Assembly: GCA_943788935.1 (NCBI GenBank)
Contig: CALSSE010000017.1
Location: forward strand, 482,001 to 546,000
DNA from: an uncultured bacterium
GTDB lineage: Bacteria; Myxococcota_A; Bradymonadia; UBA7976; VGTA01
Length of the DNA stretch: 64,000 nt
Direction of reading: 5' to 3'
This document shows, in pieces, positions 24,887 to 34,736 of the stretch. Below the pieces are notes generated by a model. The model was given only the letters and a program-made list of their open reading frames with translations, made no database searches and had not been told where the DNA came from. The translations under genes were made by a program, and so were the position numbers. How positions within the stretch are numbered: position 1 is the first letter of the stretch; each line of letters starts with the position of its first letter.

Positions 24887-27800
24887 ATGAGTCATCAAGC
24901 CGTTATCAGTATGTCGCTCATTTACCGAGCGATTACTCTACTCTCAGTGGCGTTCATAGGTTGTGATGGAGAGGTCGATGAGACAGAGACCCTTGAGCCT
25001 GATATAGGACAGATCTTCTTTGAGCCAACTCTGGACATGACTATACGTCCTGATCTTGGTGATGATGAAGAGACTCGTATTTTGGGCGAGTTTGGTGACA
25101 ATTGTGAAGGTAACCGAGATTGTGTCGAAAATTGGTGTATCGACTCAGGCGAAGAGAACATTTGCACAAGAACTTGTCTTGGGGATGATTGTCCTACGGG
25201 GTGGCGGTGCCGGGCGGTTAGTAATAATACCCAAGATGTAACCTTGATTTGTGTGCCACAAGAAGAGCGTCTCTGTAAGCGCTGTGAGTCGGATAATGAT
25301 TGCCCTACCGGATCATGTTATCTGCTAGATGGAGAGCAGATCTGTGGAAGTCGTTGTGAAGTCGACGAGGACTGTCCTCCAAGTTATGCTTGTGATGAGA
25401 TGGGTTCTGAAGGTGAGAAGTTATGTACACCGACGAGCGCTTCTTGTTCTTGTAACGCCGAAAGCGCCAATGAAGTCCGAATCTGTGAGAGCGTCTCTGA
25501 AGCGGGTAGTTGTTTTGGGCGACAGACTTGCCAGGGAGCGTTAGGGTGGACGCAGTGCTCTGCGCCTGAGCCTACTGTAGAGATCTGTAATCAGATTGAT
25601 GATGATTGTAACGGGATCACCGATGACATCAGTAATATTGGGGAAGAGTGTGTCCAAGAGGCCGTCGTCGATGGAGAGATGAGCCGTTGTGAAGGGATTT
25701 TCCTCTGCGTTGAGGGTGAAGACATGCCTCAGTGTTCGGCACAGCTCCCGAGCGCTGAGCTCTGTAATTTTCGTGATGATGACTGTGATGGAACGGTAGA
25801 TGAGGGTTTCGAGGGACGTGAAGAAGCCTGCGCGATCGGAGTTGGAGCGTGTCAGCGCTATGGCGTATTAGTCTGTAATGAAGCACCCCAGCCGGTAGAG
25901 GGAGAGGAGATGAGCGGAGAAGAGTGGTCCCCGCTCATTTGCAATGCGGCAGAAGGGAGCCCCGAGGTAGAGCGTTGTGATGGTCTAGATAATGACTGTG
26001 ATGGAGTCACTGATGAGGACTATCCAACCCTCGGTGAGATTTGCACTGTTGGAGAGGGGCTATGTAGTCAGAGTAGCGTGACTCGATGTGATCCAAGCGG
26101 TGAAGGGGTGATTTGTGAAGTGAGCGCTGGACTCGGAGAGTTAGAGCGTTGTGACGGCGCAGATAATGACTGCGATGGTGTTGTGGATGAAGATTACTCA
26201 GAGCTGAATGAGATCTGTGTCGCGGGCGTCGGAGCCTGTGAGCGGAGAGGCTTAAATATTTGCGCAGCCGATGGCGAAGTACTCGTATGTAGTGTGGTCG
26301 CTGGAGAGGTAGCTGATGAGGTCTGTGATAATGTAGATAATGACTGCGATGGAGTGATCGATGAAGAATACCCTACTCTTGGAGAAGTATGCTTCGCGGG
26401 TGAAGGGGTTTGCCGACAGAGCAGTGTGATCCGCTGTGACCCCAACGGTGAAGGGGTCTTCTGTGGTGCGGTCGCGAGTCAAGGCGTCGATGAGCGCTGT
26501 GATGGCGCCGACAATGACTGTGATGGCTCAGTAGATGAAGACTTTGTTGGACTCAATGATCTCTGCACTGTTGGGGTCGGCGCTTGTGAGCGGCGAGGTC
26601 TAAATATCTGCGCTGAAGATGGGGCGAATGTCTCTTGCAGTGTCATTGCTGGTGAGCCGAACGATGAGAGCTGTGACAACATCGATAATGACTGTGATGG
26701 TTCAGCGGACGAAGACTACCCAAGTGTGGGAGATATCTGCACATCGGGAGTCGGTCAATGTCGTCAGAGCAGCGTCACCCGATGCGCCGCAGATGGTCAA
26801 GGGGTCAGCTGTGAGGTCAACGCGAGCTTAGGAGAGCTCGAGCGTTGTGATGGCGTTGATAATGACTGCGATGGTGTTGTGGATGAAGATTACTCAGAGC
26901 TGAATGAGATCTGTGTCGCGGGCATTGGAGCTTGTGAGCGAAGAGGCTTAAATATCTGCGCAGCCGATGGAGAGACGATCGTATGTAGCGTGATCGCTGG
27001 AGAAGTGGCTGATGAGGTCTGTGACACCTTAGATAATGATTGCGATGGAGCTATCGATGAGGTGTACCCTACGCTTGGTGAAGTGTGTTTCGCGGGTGAA
27101 GGGGTCTGTCGACAGAGCAGTGTGATCCGCTGTGACCCCAACGGTGAAGGGGTCTTCTGTGGCGCGGTCGCGAGTCAAGGCGTCGATGAGCGCTGTGATG
27201 GCGCCGACAATGACTGTGATGGCTCAGTAGATGAAGACTTTGTTGGTCTTAATGATCTCTGCACTGTTGGGATCGGCGCTTGTGAGCGGCGAGGACTCAG
27301 TATATGCTCGGTAGATGGGCAAGAGGTGAACTGTAGCATAAGCGCTGGTGAACCGAGTGATGAGCTGTGTGATAACATTGATAATGACTGCGATGACAAC
27401 ACCGATGAAGGGTATGCGCCGCGAGGTGTCCCTTGTACTGATGGACAAGGGGTCTGTCTCGCTACGGGGGTCACTGAGTGTGACGCTGACGGAGCGGGAG
27501 TGAGCTGTTCAGCTTCAGCGGGACCAAGCGGAGTTGAAGTGTGCGATAGTCTTGATAATGACTGTGATGGTCACACAGACGAAACGCATCCTAATCTTAA
27601 TGAGGTCTGTACCGTGGGCTTAGGCCGTTGCCAGCGTACAGGAGTGTATGTCTGTGATCTCGCTGATCGAGCGGGTGACACACTCTGTGATGCAGAAGTG
27701 GTACAAGGGAACGCTGACGACCTCTGTGATTATCAAGATGATGACTGTGATGGCGAGATCGATGAAGACTTTATTGTCGACGGAGAGTACACATCACTGA

Positions 27801-29494
27801 ATCATTGTGGTTCTTGTGGAAGCGATTGTTCAAGTTTATGGCAGAACCCTGATATTGAGTACAATGTGACCCCCACCTGTGAGAACATTGGCGGTCTCAC
27901 GCAGTGTAGCTATACCTGTCTGAACGGCTTCTTTGATCTTGATGGCTTATCGAATAACGGGTGTGAATTTAGCCCGGATATCCTCGCGATTTATGTGAAG
28001 CCGACTCAATACGGCGGTGTTGATCAAGCAGGATGTGGCACTTTTGATAACCCTTGTGCGACCATCATCTTCGGTATTCAGGTCGCTCAGTCTGAAGGAG
28101 TCACTCGTTTGAGAGTGGCCGAGGGCGTTTATCGTGAGTCAATCGACCTCCCTAATGGTTTTGAGCTGCTCGGTGGTCATCAAGAGAGTTCTTGGGTACG
28201 CAGCCCCACAGTAAGCACCTCTCACATCGATACCAGAGGCTTAGACTCACCTGATATACACCGTTATGGAGTGATTGCGCGTGAGATTGACCAACCAACT
28301 CTCCTCGATGGATTTTTGATCACTTCGGGGACCCCGTTGACTCAAGGTAATTCTTATGGCGTGTACATTATTGACAGTGACGATAATCTCACGATCACCA
28401 ATAATCGAATCGTCACCGGTGATGGAGGACGAGGGCAAGCGGGTAGTCTTGGGCCTAATGGGGTCAATGGGTTAGCGGGTCAGCCGGGTAATCAATCATT
28501 TGGGGACATTGATCCTATTTGTGGGGCGAATGAGCTCAACGCCGGCGGTTCGGGTGGACCACAGGTGTGTAATGCTACTAATGTGAGCGGTGGAGCAGGC
28601 TCTGGGTCGGTATGCCCGGTGTTTAATGAGCCTGGTGGTGTCGCTACAGATGGACAAGGAATACAGGGAGGGTTCGCCGGAGTGACCGCTTGGGGTTGGG
28701 TGTCTCCGGCGAGCAACCGTTGTACAGTGAGTGATGGGCCTCGAGACGCAGGAACCGGAGGGGTAGGGCTAACTGGTGCAGATGGCTCAGGGGGCCAGAT
28801 CTCCAATGATCGGAATGGGTCAAGCATCAATGCTCATTGGTTTGGTGAGTCAGGGTCTGCTGGTGAATTGGCGCAGGCGGGTAGCGGTGGAGGGGGTGGA
28901 GGAGCTGCTGCAGGCGTCGTGATCGATTGGTTTACCGATGGCGATGGGTATGATATCGGCGCGACGGGTGGCGGTGGTGGTGCAGGTGGCTGTGGTGGTA
29001 CAGGAGGCGCTGGCGGTCAGTCTGGTGGAGGCTCTTTTGGGGTCTATCTCACATTCACCGCCGTTCAAAATAACGTTAATCTTCTCCCCTTCATTGAAGA
29101 CAACGTCATTAATCGTGGATTCGGAGGCGCAGGTGGGGGTGGCGGACCAGGTGGTCCAGGAGGTCGCGGCGGTCTCCCCGGACTTGGCGGTACCTCTGGT
29201 TCAGATGAGGCTCTCTTTATGGGCTTTTGTTCACTCAATGGTGGTGACGGAGGTAAGGGAGGAGACGGCGGAAATGGCGGTGGAGGCGCAGGAGGAACGG
29301 GCGGTGTCAGCTTTGATTTCTATGTATATAACACCAATGGGCAGACGAGAGACTACACCGCTGAGAACCTGAGCCTCTCTGGAGTAACGGAGACCGGAGG
29401 ATCAGGTGGAGTCGGTGGGGTGAGCCCCAACGTGGTGATTGGCACCGGAGCTAACGGTCTAAGCGGTGCGAGCGGTACACTCTTTATCGAATAA
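24887..29494 (+). CDS. giant lipoprotein with 13 MopE-type metal-binding repeats, DUF1565-like helix and Gly-rich tail
   Basis: 1535 residues. Lipobox ends at a Cys near residue 26 (A-F-I-G-C-D-G), so it is lipid-anchored. Residues about 65-200 form a Cys-rich module. From about residue 235 to 960 there are 13 copies of the C-D-x-x-D-N-D-C-D-G-x-x-D-E motif, spaced about 55-60 residues apart. This is the MopE-type calcium/copper-binding signature frequent in Myxococcota, and each copy carries paired cysteines. One copy (number 11) has C-D-D-N in place of C-D-G-x. Then follows a G-T-F-D-N-P-C-A-T/E-G-V-Y-R-E-S region (about 1045-1110), as in DUF1565 parallel beta helices. The last 350 residues are very glycine-rich. 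Likely role: a long, metal-stiffened surface stalk or adhesin. It contains an internal 696-bp-offset duplication. Confidence 0.8.
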   Translation: MSHQAVISMSLIYRAITLLSVAFIGCDGEVDETETLEPDIGQIFFEPTLDMTIRPDLGDDEETRILGEFGDNCEGNRDCVENWCIDSGEENICTRTCLGDDCPTGWRCRAVSNNTQDVTLICVPQEERLCKRCESDNDCPTGSCYLLDGEQICGSRCEVDEDCPPSYACDEMGSEGEKLCTPTSASCSCNAESANEVRICESVSEAGSCFGRQTCQGALGWTQCSAPEPTVEICNQIDDDCNGITDDISNIGEECVQEAVVDGEMSRCEGIFLCVEGEDMPQCSAQLPSAELCNFRDDDCDGTVDEGFEGREEACAIGVGACQRYGVLVCNEAPQPVEGEEMSGEEWSPLICNAAEGSPEVERCDGLDNDCDGVTDEDYPTLGEICTVGEGLCSQSSVTRCDPSGEGVICEVSAGLGELERCDGADNDCDGVVDEDYSELNEICVAGVGACERRGLNICAADGEVLVCSVVAGEVADEVCDNVDNDCDGVIDEEYPTLGEVCFAGEGVCRQSSVIRCDPNGEGVFCGAVASQGVDERCDGADNDCDGSVDEDFVGLNDLCTVGVGACERRGLNICAEDGANVSCSVIAGEPNDESCDNIDNDCDGSADEDYPSVGDICTSGVGQCRQSSVTRCAADGQGVSCEVNASLGELERCDGVDNDCDGVVDEDYSELNEICVAGIGACERRGLNICAADGETIVCSVIAGEVADEVCDTLDNDCDGAIDEVYPTLGEVCFAGEGVCRQSSVIRCDPNGEGVFCGAVASQGVDERCDGADNDCDGSVDEDFVGLNDLCTVGIGACERRGLSICSVDGQEVNCSISAGEPSDELCDNIDNDCDDNTDEGYAPRGVPCTDGQGVCLATGVTECDADGAGVSCSASAGPSGVEVCDSLDNDCDGHTDETHPNLNEVCTVGLGRCQRTGVYVCDLADRAGDTLCDAEVVQGNADDLCDYQDDDCDGEIDEDFIVDGEYTSLNHCGSCGSDCSSLWQNPDIEYNVTPTCENIGGLTQCSYTCLNGFFDLDGLSNNGCEFSPDILAIYVKPTQYGGVDQAGCGTFDNPCATIIFGIQVAQSEGVTRLRVAEGVYRESIDLPNGFELLGGHQESSWVRSPTVSTSHIDTRGLDSPDIHRYGVIAREIDQPTLLDGFLITSGTPLTQGNSYGVYIIDSDDNLTITNNRIVTGDGGRGQAGSLGPNGVNGLAGQPGNQSFGDIDPICGANELNAGGSGGPQVCNATNVSGGAGSGSVCPVFNEPGGVATDGQGIQGGFAGVTAWGWVSPASNRCTVSDGPRDAGTGGVGLTGADGSGGQISNDRNGSSINAHWFGESGSAGELAQAGSGGGGGGAAAGVVIDWFTDGDGYDIGATGGGGGAGGCGGTGGAGGQSGGGSFGVYLTFTAVQNNVNLLPFIEDNVINRGFGGAGGGGGPGGPGGRGGLPGLGGTSGSDEALFMGFCSLNGGDGGKGGDGGNGGGGAGGTGGVSFDFYVYNTNGQTRDYTAENLSLSGVTETGGSGGVGGVSPNVVIGTGANGLSGASGTLFIE
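26131..27294 (+). repeat. long internal duplication, two 468-bp copies offset by 696 bp
   Basis: Segment 26131-26598 matches 26827-27294 almost base for base; for example, GTCGCGAGTC at 26471 recurs at 27167. The offset of 696 bp equals 232 residues, or four MopE repeat units. The near-identity at the DNA level, compared with the looser similarity of other units, indicates a recent duplication. Confidence 0.9.
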
Positions 29495-29520
29495 ACGAGC
29501 TATCGTTCTCTTCTTTATTT
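29494..29520 (+). terminator. weak terminator-like hairpin after the MopE lipoprotein
   Basis: Stem AACGA/TCGTT with a GCTA loop starts at the last base of the stop codon and is followed by a T-rich run (CTCTTCTTTATTTCTTT). The stem is only 5 bp, so the call is tentative. It lies between convergent genes, where a terminator is expected. Confidence 0.35.
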
Positions 29521-29522
29521 CT

Positions 29523-31352
29523 TTATACTTGGCTGCGGAGCTGAAAAGGGATGAGATCACTCTCTAGCGCCAACTTGATGCCAGCCGCTCCGAGTAATCC
29601 CTTTACATGCTGCGGGGTCGGTCGTGAGCGGACAAACGAGATACGGGCGGCAATCTTCTCTCGGTTAACGATCTCTGACCAAGAGCTCCCGCTCTCTTCG
29701 GCCAGGAGGAATGCACAGATATCATCACGCTCTCTTCCCCACATGTGGATTTGGGCGTTCATCTCATTTCCGGCACCTTTGACAGGCTTTGGGGGATAAT
29801 GTCCTAACTTCTGAGCCCATCGGGAGGGCCAGCGATGCTTAGCAAAAGGGACCCAACTGAGGCGATCATCTACTCTCCTCATGAGCTCAAAATGAACGCG
29901 TGGTTGTAGCCTCTCTTTAAGGCTCATCATAGCGTAGCTCGCTCTCAAATGTACATCGGAGAGGAGACTGAAACTTGGATAACACATTGACTCTGCTTGT
30001 AGCGCTTGTGAGGCCCAACGCCACATTCGCGCCTCACGATGTGCCTCATCGAGGACATGATTAGCTGGCACCTGAGCGCGGTAGCGATCAGTGAACCAAC
30101 GCTCATGGTATGAGTGATAGTGCTCGATCGCCTCTTCGGTGAGGAGGCGATGGCGGTCGATAAAATCACGGGAGAGATAACGACGTCGGAGTGAACACCA
30201 GAGGTGGCTACGGAGCTTATCGGCATGACTGCGATAGAGCTCGCCATAATAGCCGAGGAGTGAAGCATGCTGAGGGATAGGCAGGTCTGATTCAAAGCTC
30301 TTTAGGTCCCAGGCATTGAGCATATATTCGATAAAGAAATTATGACGTTTTAATCGATTAAAGAAGCCATCTTCTTGAGTATAAGCCTCTCTCGCTGATA
30401 CGGTCTCGAGTTGAAGACCATAGGCATCAGCGACGAGGCTAGCAGCGACATGGTCGGCGTGGGCAGGGTCAGCTCTGATGAAGACTCGGTCTATTCGATT
30501 TAAAACACCGGCGCAGTGAAGGGCCCCTAGGATCAGCCGGCTATCAAAGCCTCCGGTGAGCGGGAGTTGATAGGGGAGGTCAGGCAGACGAGCGACCTGT
30601 CCCGCTCGCCAGACTAGGTCTTGAAAGAGTTGATCCCAATTAAGAGTCGGTGGCTCGCTCATCTCGATCGGTACCAAAGTCGCTCCGCGTTGGTCGATGA
30701 GTAATCGTTGGTGAGGCAAGATGAGCTTAATCTCAGACCACGCCGAGCTAGCATCTCCGAGAGGGCTCTCATAGCGCGAGAGATGCCAACCTAGATTGAG
30801 GGGGTCAGGCCGCCGTGGTTGGACTCTCTCGGGAGCATGACCACGGTCAAGCTGTGAGAAACCATCGAGAGCAGCGGCGATGAGTGTCGCGCGGTTAGAG
30901 ACGATCACTCGATCTGAGACCTGAGAAAAATAGAGATGTTGTCCACAGAAAGCATCAGAGAGAGCATGAGCGCGACCGAGGGGGTCGAGATAAACCATGG
31001 CGAATTGACCCGGGCGATGATGCAGCTCATCCAAGGCAGTAGACTCTCCTCCTTGGCAGAGCTGTTCGAGTACTTCGGCGACGCTCACTGACATGGGCGC
31101 ATCATCAGGCTCACGGAGCCAACCTTGATAGACGAGTCCAACTGATCGTTGAGGAGAGAGCGTCCAATAAGCGCCTCGAGCGGCCTCTTCATTCAGTGAC
31201 CAAGCCCTAAGCTGTATAGAGGGAAGCTCAGCGTTTCGATGATGAACCTCAACAGTGTGATGAGAGACGAAGGGTACCCAACGATCGAGTAGAGATAACT
31301 GGAGTGGCGCTACATCTTTCAGTGAGTAGGACATCAAGAAGGCTGAGCTCAT
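29523..31352 (-). CDS. asparagine-synthase-like protein without the glutaminase cysteine
   Basis: 609 residues, ATG 31352 preceded by GAGGTG. The N-terminal 200 residues follow the Ntn/GATase-II pattern of asparagine synthetase B (R-P-G-Q-F-A-M-V-Y-L-D, then S-N-R-A-T-L). The protein starts M-S-S-A and has no Cys at position 2, so it should not release ammonia from glutamine itself. The C-terminal half has the ATP-pyrophosphatase loop L-T-G-G-F-D-S-R at about residue 265, which adenylates a carboxylate. Enzymes of this kind sit in polysaccharide and natural-product clusters and often amidate sugars or make lasso peptides or lactams. Two glycosyltransferases lie just upstream on the same strand, favouring a surface-glycan role. 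Substrate unknown. Confidence 0.75.
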   Translation of the reverse strand: MSSAFLMSYSLKDVAPLQLSLLDRWVPFVSHHTVEVHHRNAELPSIQLRAWSLNEEAARGAYWTLSPQRSVGLVYQGWLREPDDAPMSVSVAEVLEQLCQGGESTALDELHHRPGQFAMVYLDPLGRAHALSDAFCGQHLYFSQVSDRVIVSNRATLIAAALDGFSQLDRGHAPERVQPRRPDPLNLGWHLSRYESPLGDASSAWSEIKLILPHQRLLIDQRGATLVPIEMSEPPTLNWDQLFQDLVWRAGQVARLPDLPYQLPLTGGFDSRLILGALHCAGVLNRIDRVFIRADPAHADHVAASLVADAYGLQLETVSAREAYTQEDGFFNRLKRHNFFIEYMLNAWDLKSFESDLPIPQHASLLGYYGELYRSHADKLRSHLWCSLRRRYLSRDFIDRHRLLTEEAIEHYHSYHERWFTDRYRAQVPANHVLDEAHREARMWRWASQALQAESMCYPSFSLLSDVHLRASYAMMSLKERLQPRVHFELMRRVDDRLSWVPFAKHRWPSRWAQKLGHYPPKPVKGAGNEMNAQIHMWGRERDDICAFLLAEESGSSWSEIVNREKIAARISFVRSRPTPQHVKGLLGAAGIKLALESDLIPFQLRSQV

Positions 31353-31409
31353 AGGTCACCTCAAGGTATTGATTAAGCGTTGGAACATATACCAATACTC
31401 AGCGAGTAC

Positions 31410-32774
31410 TCAGGGAGTAGCAGCGTCTAATAAAGTAGCTAGCTTGGCTGATGCGGGCTTTGCGCTAAACTGATACACTTGGTCATGATTGGATCTAAAG
31501 GGGGTATTAGATCTCTTCATGTCATAATACATGCTCAGGGCTTCAGTGACTAAGCTGATATCATTAGGGACGACAGTACCCGCTTGAGTCTGTTCAAAAA
31601 TCAGTGTCATCTCTGGGTTTTCGGAGAGACAGAGTATGGGTCGCTCAGCGGCTAAATAGTCATAGAGTTTACCTGAGATTCTCATGTAGTGCCGCTCACT
31701 GGTGAGGTCGAGGAGCAGGTCACAGGTGCCTAACAAGGCGCGTGATTCAGTGAAGGGCACCCAAGGGAGAGCCTCCACATACTCTTCTAGACGTAATTCA
31801 CGAGTATACTCTCCGTCTTGACTTGTCCGATCACCTAGCGTGTAAAACTTGATCTCATTAGGAGTGAGAGAGCGCTGATCGATAAAGGCGCGGAGGGCGT
31901 CTAGAAACAGGCAAGAATTACGAATTGGGGTGAGGTGCCCAAAGAAGATCACCCTAAACGCACCCTCAGCGCTAGGTGGCTCAGGGAGGGGTCCAAAGAG
32001 CGCGGGGTCGAAGTGATTGCGGATAAAGGTAAATCGTTCGGCGGGGATGATGTCTCGATAGGCTTCAATATAGGCGTCACGAGAGGTGATGGTGTTTAAG
32101 ATCACCGCGCTCGCTCTGCTCATTTGTCGCCGCTCAAGTGAGCGAGCGATCTTTAACCCAAGCGCGCTCCATCGACCGGTATAGATTGGGTCTACTGTGT
32201 AAGGATCGCGCAGATCAAGGATCAAGGGCAGTCCGGTGATCTTAGCGAGGAGATGAGCGAGAATGAAGCTAGAGAAGGGGCCTCCTGTAGCGTAAATCGC
32301 CTCACACCGATGGGCTCTTAAGAAGCGGAGCGCACCCGGGATGAGAGTAGGGATGTAACGGGCGAAACGATCAAAAGGTAGCCCCTTTAACTGACGGAGA
32401 TGATGAGCAGGGTTGAGGACCTGCCAAGGGCTTATGGCTCGCTCAGCGCTGGGCGGCTCAGAGGAGGGTTTCGTGACACTCACCGCTCTGTCACCACGTC
32501 CTCCGAATCGGGTCAATATATGATCCTCTATCCAAGCGATAGGACCACTTCGATAGTGACGGTACATAGGGACCTCAGGGGTTAAGGGGACTAATATAGG
32601 GTCTCGTTGTACATCTTCGGAGAGAGCGATAACCGCAGGTTCCCATCCATAACCGGGGAGGTGACGTGCGAAGCACATTGCTCGCTTGGCGGCGACCGCT
32701 TTGCAGGGAGGGAAGTGAGGAGCGATCATCAGAAAGCGGCGAGTTGATTGAGCTTGATCAGGGGGGACGTTCAT
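31410..32774 (-). CDS. glycosyltransferase, GT4-like
   Basis: 454 residues from ATG 32774, chosen because it follows a GAGAGG Shine-Dalgarno and lies just after the upstream stop; a longer frame to 32927 would overlap the next gene. GT-B fold: N-terminal donor-side P-H-F-P-P-C-K-A-V-A-A-K-R-A, L-I-L-D-L-R-D-P-Y, and a C-terminal half with I-F-F-G-H-L-T-P and K-L-Y-D-Y-L-A-A-E-R-P-I-L near the nucleotide-sugar site. No signal peptide; it works at the inner face of the membrane. The protein is related in sequence to its neighbour at 32788-34119 (same A-P-x-F-P-P / A-K-R-A pattern), so the pair probably arose by duplication and adds consecutive sugars. Confidence 0.85.
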   Translation of the reverse strand: MNVPPDQAQSTRRFLMIAPHFPPCKAVAAKRAMCFARHLPGYGWEPAVIALSEDVQRDPILVPLTPEVPMYRHYRSGPIAWIEDHILTRFGGRGDRAVSVTKPSSEPPSAERAISPWQVLNPAHHLRQLKGLPFDRFARYIPTLIPGALRFLRAHRCEAIYATGGPFSSFILAHLLAKITGLPLILDLRDPYTVDPIYTGRWSALGLKIARSLERRQMSRASAVILNTITSRDAYIEAYRDIIPAERFTFIRNHFDPALFGPLPEPPSAEGAFRVIFFGHLTPIRNSCLFLDALRAFIDQRSLTPNEIKFYTLGDRTSQDGEYTRELRLEEYVEALPWVPFTESRALLGTCDLLLDLTSERHYMRISGKLYDYLAAERPILCLSENPEMTLIFEQTQAGTVVPNDISLVTEALSMYYDMKRSNTPFRSNHDQVYQFSAKPASAKLATLLDAATP

Positions 32775-32787
32775 CAGCGATCCTCTC

Positions 32788-34119
32788 TTATAAGCGCTTA
32801 GACTGTTGGTGATGGAGGACCGCTTCATTGAGGACTTGAGCATATCTCTCTGCTTGGGCAGGCGCATCATAGGGAGCGCGTTTGGAGAGGTCAGGGGGAA
32901 GATGCTCTCCTCGTAGCGCCGCTTCATAGATAAGACCTAGCTGCTTGGAGATGTCTTGGGGATCTTGAGCGATCGCGACCTGACCTGCTCCGCTTTGTTC
33001 GATCATCTGATTGACCTCAGCGCTCTCAGCGACAGAGAGGATTGGCCGACCGGCGCAGAGGTAATCATATAGTTTTCCAGCGATCACCAGTGGGCATCCT
33101 CCATCGACGAGAGCGAGCGCATCCGCTCTTTGTAGAACATCAAAGCTCTCGGTAAAGGAGACGCTAGGACGTGATTCGAGATAGGCGTCTAAGCCATGAT
33201 CAAGTGAGGCTTGAATGGCATACCCATCAAGTGGGCTGATGATCACTAGTTTAAAGTCATCAGGGGAGAGCTCTCGGGTTCTTATAAACTGGGCGACTCC
33301 CCGAAAGAGATGATCAGGACGGACGAATTTACGAAATTGACCAAAATAGGTCAGCTCAAAAGGACGACTTTTGAGAGGGCGGGGCGGAGACCAAGGGCCA
33401 AACATCGTCGAGTCAAAAGCGTTACGGATCGATGTAATACGATCTTCAGGCCACAAGTGGCCATCTCGGTCACGATAAGCACGCTCGCAGCTTTCGGTGT
33501 TGACGATGACTCGATCCGCTCTAGAGAATAATCGACGCTCATACCACTTCATAAAGGCCAAAGTCGGCGGAGGACGGAGCTTAGACTTACCGGAATGTAG
33601 TGTCCAAGGATCTCTAAAGTCGACCACCAAGGGTAAATCAAGAGCGTCACTTACTCCGCGCGCCGTGATTAACGCTGACCATGGATCAGCGCTGACCGAG
33701 ATCGCCTCTACTTGGTGCTCTTTAGCGAGACGGATCGCCTCTTGGGTAGCGTGTCGCACCTCGGAGAGCTCACGATCAAAGGGGGAGAGATATTGAAAGC
33801 TCCACCCGGTGAGTCGCTCAAATAGGGGAGGTCGAGGCGAAGCGGTTAGGGGGAGGGGAGAGAGCGATGGTGTCGCTTGAGCAACGCGTGAATGATGAGC
33901 TTTGACCGTGCTAGGTTTGCGATAGGTTGGAGAGCTTATAACATCGCTACCAACGAGCTTTTGTAGAGCTATATCAGTTCGTTCTCGAGTGGGAGCGCTC
34001 GATAAAATAACCGGCTGCCACCCGCGCTGGGGGAGGTGTCGAGAGAGATTGATCGCTCGCTTAGCGCCGATCACCGCCATCGGCGCAAAATAAGGAGAGA
34101 TCAACAGGAACTTTTTCAA
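32788..34119 (-). CDS. glycosyltransferase, GT4-like
   Basis: 443 residues, start TTG at 34119 (L-L-I-S-P-Y-F-A-P-M follows directly). The GT-B features match the downstream gene: G-A-K-R-A near residue 18, L-V-V-D-F-R-D-P-W, F-G-Q-F-R near residue 240, and G-K-L-Y-D-Y-L-C-A-G-R-P-I-L near residue 365. It is cytoplasmic or membrane-peripheral. It probably builds a surface polysaccharide together with its paralogue and the asparagine-synthase-like protein, using sugar nucleotides such as those from the GDP-mannose enzymes at 17239-20174, though that link is inference. Confidence 0.85.
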   Translation of the reverse strand: MKKFLLISPYFAPMAVIGAKRAINLSRHLPQRGWQPVILSSAPTRERTDIALQKLVGSDVISSPTYRKPSTVKAHHSRVAQATPSLSPLPLTASPRPPLFERLTGWSFQYLSPFDRELSEVRHATQEAIRLAKEHQVEAISVSADPWSALITARGVSDALDLPLVVDFRDPWTLHSGKSKLRPPPTLAFMKWYERRLFSRADRVIVNTESCERAYRDRDGHLWPEDRITSIRNAFDSTMFGPWSPPRPLKSRPFELTYFGQFRKFVRPDHLFRGVAQFIRTRELSPDDFKLVIISPLDGYAIQASLDHGLDAYLESRPSVSFTESFDVLQRADALALVDGGCPLVIAGKLYDYLCAGRPILSVAESAEVNQMIEQSGAGQVAIAQDPQDISKQLGLIYEAALRGEHLPPDLSKRAPYDAPAQAERYAQVLNEAVLHHQQSKRL

Positions 34120-34736
34120 GGTCTTAGGTCTACAGCTGCGTGTCGATCAATCTCTAACATGATGTCATTCTCCACTTGACCCCTGTTCTCCATGGTTACC
34201 TCTCCGCGAGACCACTTCTCATCTGACCTCGTGAGGATAAGTCACCATCATCATGCGAACAATGTTGTGTGTCAAGTAGATCACTGAGAGTAGATCACTG
34301 AGAGTAGGTCACTGGAGAGAGGGAGGATCATAGAATGACTTTCTAGTAAACGTGGGAAATCTAGCCTTCAGTAAGCATTTATTATCGAATGTTATATTTA
34401 TTTTTATAGTATATAGTATCTTATTCTTCATTACTTTTATATATGAATAGGTGGTGATGTTTATTCTGAAATGTATACTTTGTTAGGTGAAGGCTTAAAT
34501 GTTTAATAAAGGCAAATGTGAGTATGATCATTTGTTTAGTGCTTATGGGCTCTACAAATCGCCGTTTGGTATCCTCTAGCCCCTTTCCGTTATGAACTCC
34601 TTGATTCATGACAAGTGAGGGCTTTAAAGTAGGGATAATAAAAAATGCTCAATGATCAGTTAAAGAAGAGGTGAAGCTATTGATCTCCTCTCAAATAGAC
34701 GATCCATAGAGGAGAGAGAAGAGAGGAGAAAGAAAA
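34120..34736. other. 617-base AT-rich intergenic region with a 14-bp triplicate
   Basis: No convincing gene. A triplicated 14-bp unit (GTAGATCACTGAGA, 34276-34315) is followed by a very AT-rich stretch (about 34380-34530), clearly lower in GC than the rest of the window. A small frame on the minus strand here (34421-34609) shows no ribosome site or family resemblance and I do not call it. The region holds divergent promoters, or may be a scar of DNA transfer. Confidence 0.5.

Noticed and set aside
26194..27474. Several minus-strand frames opposite the MopE repeats
   Set aside because: Each recurs with the repeat period and lacks a ribosome site; they are antisense shadows of the repeat protein.
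34421..34609. 62-residue minus-strand frame in the AT-rich gap
   Set aside because: No ribosome site, no recognisable motif and low-complexity composition; most likely chance.
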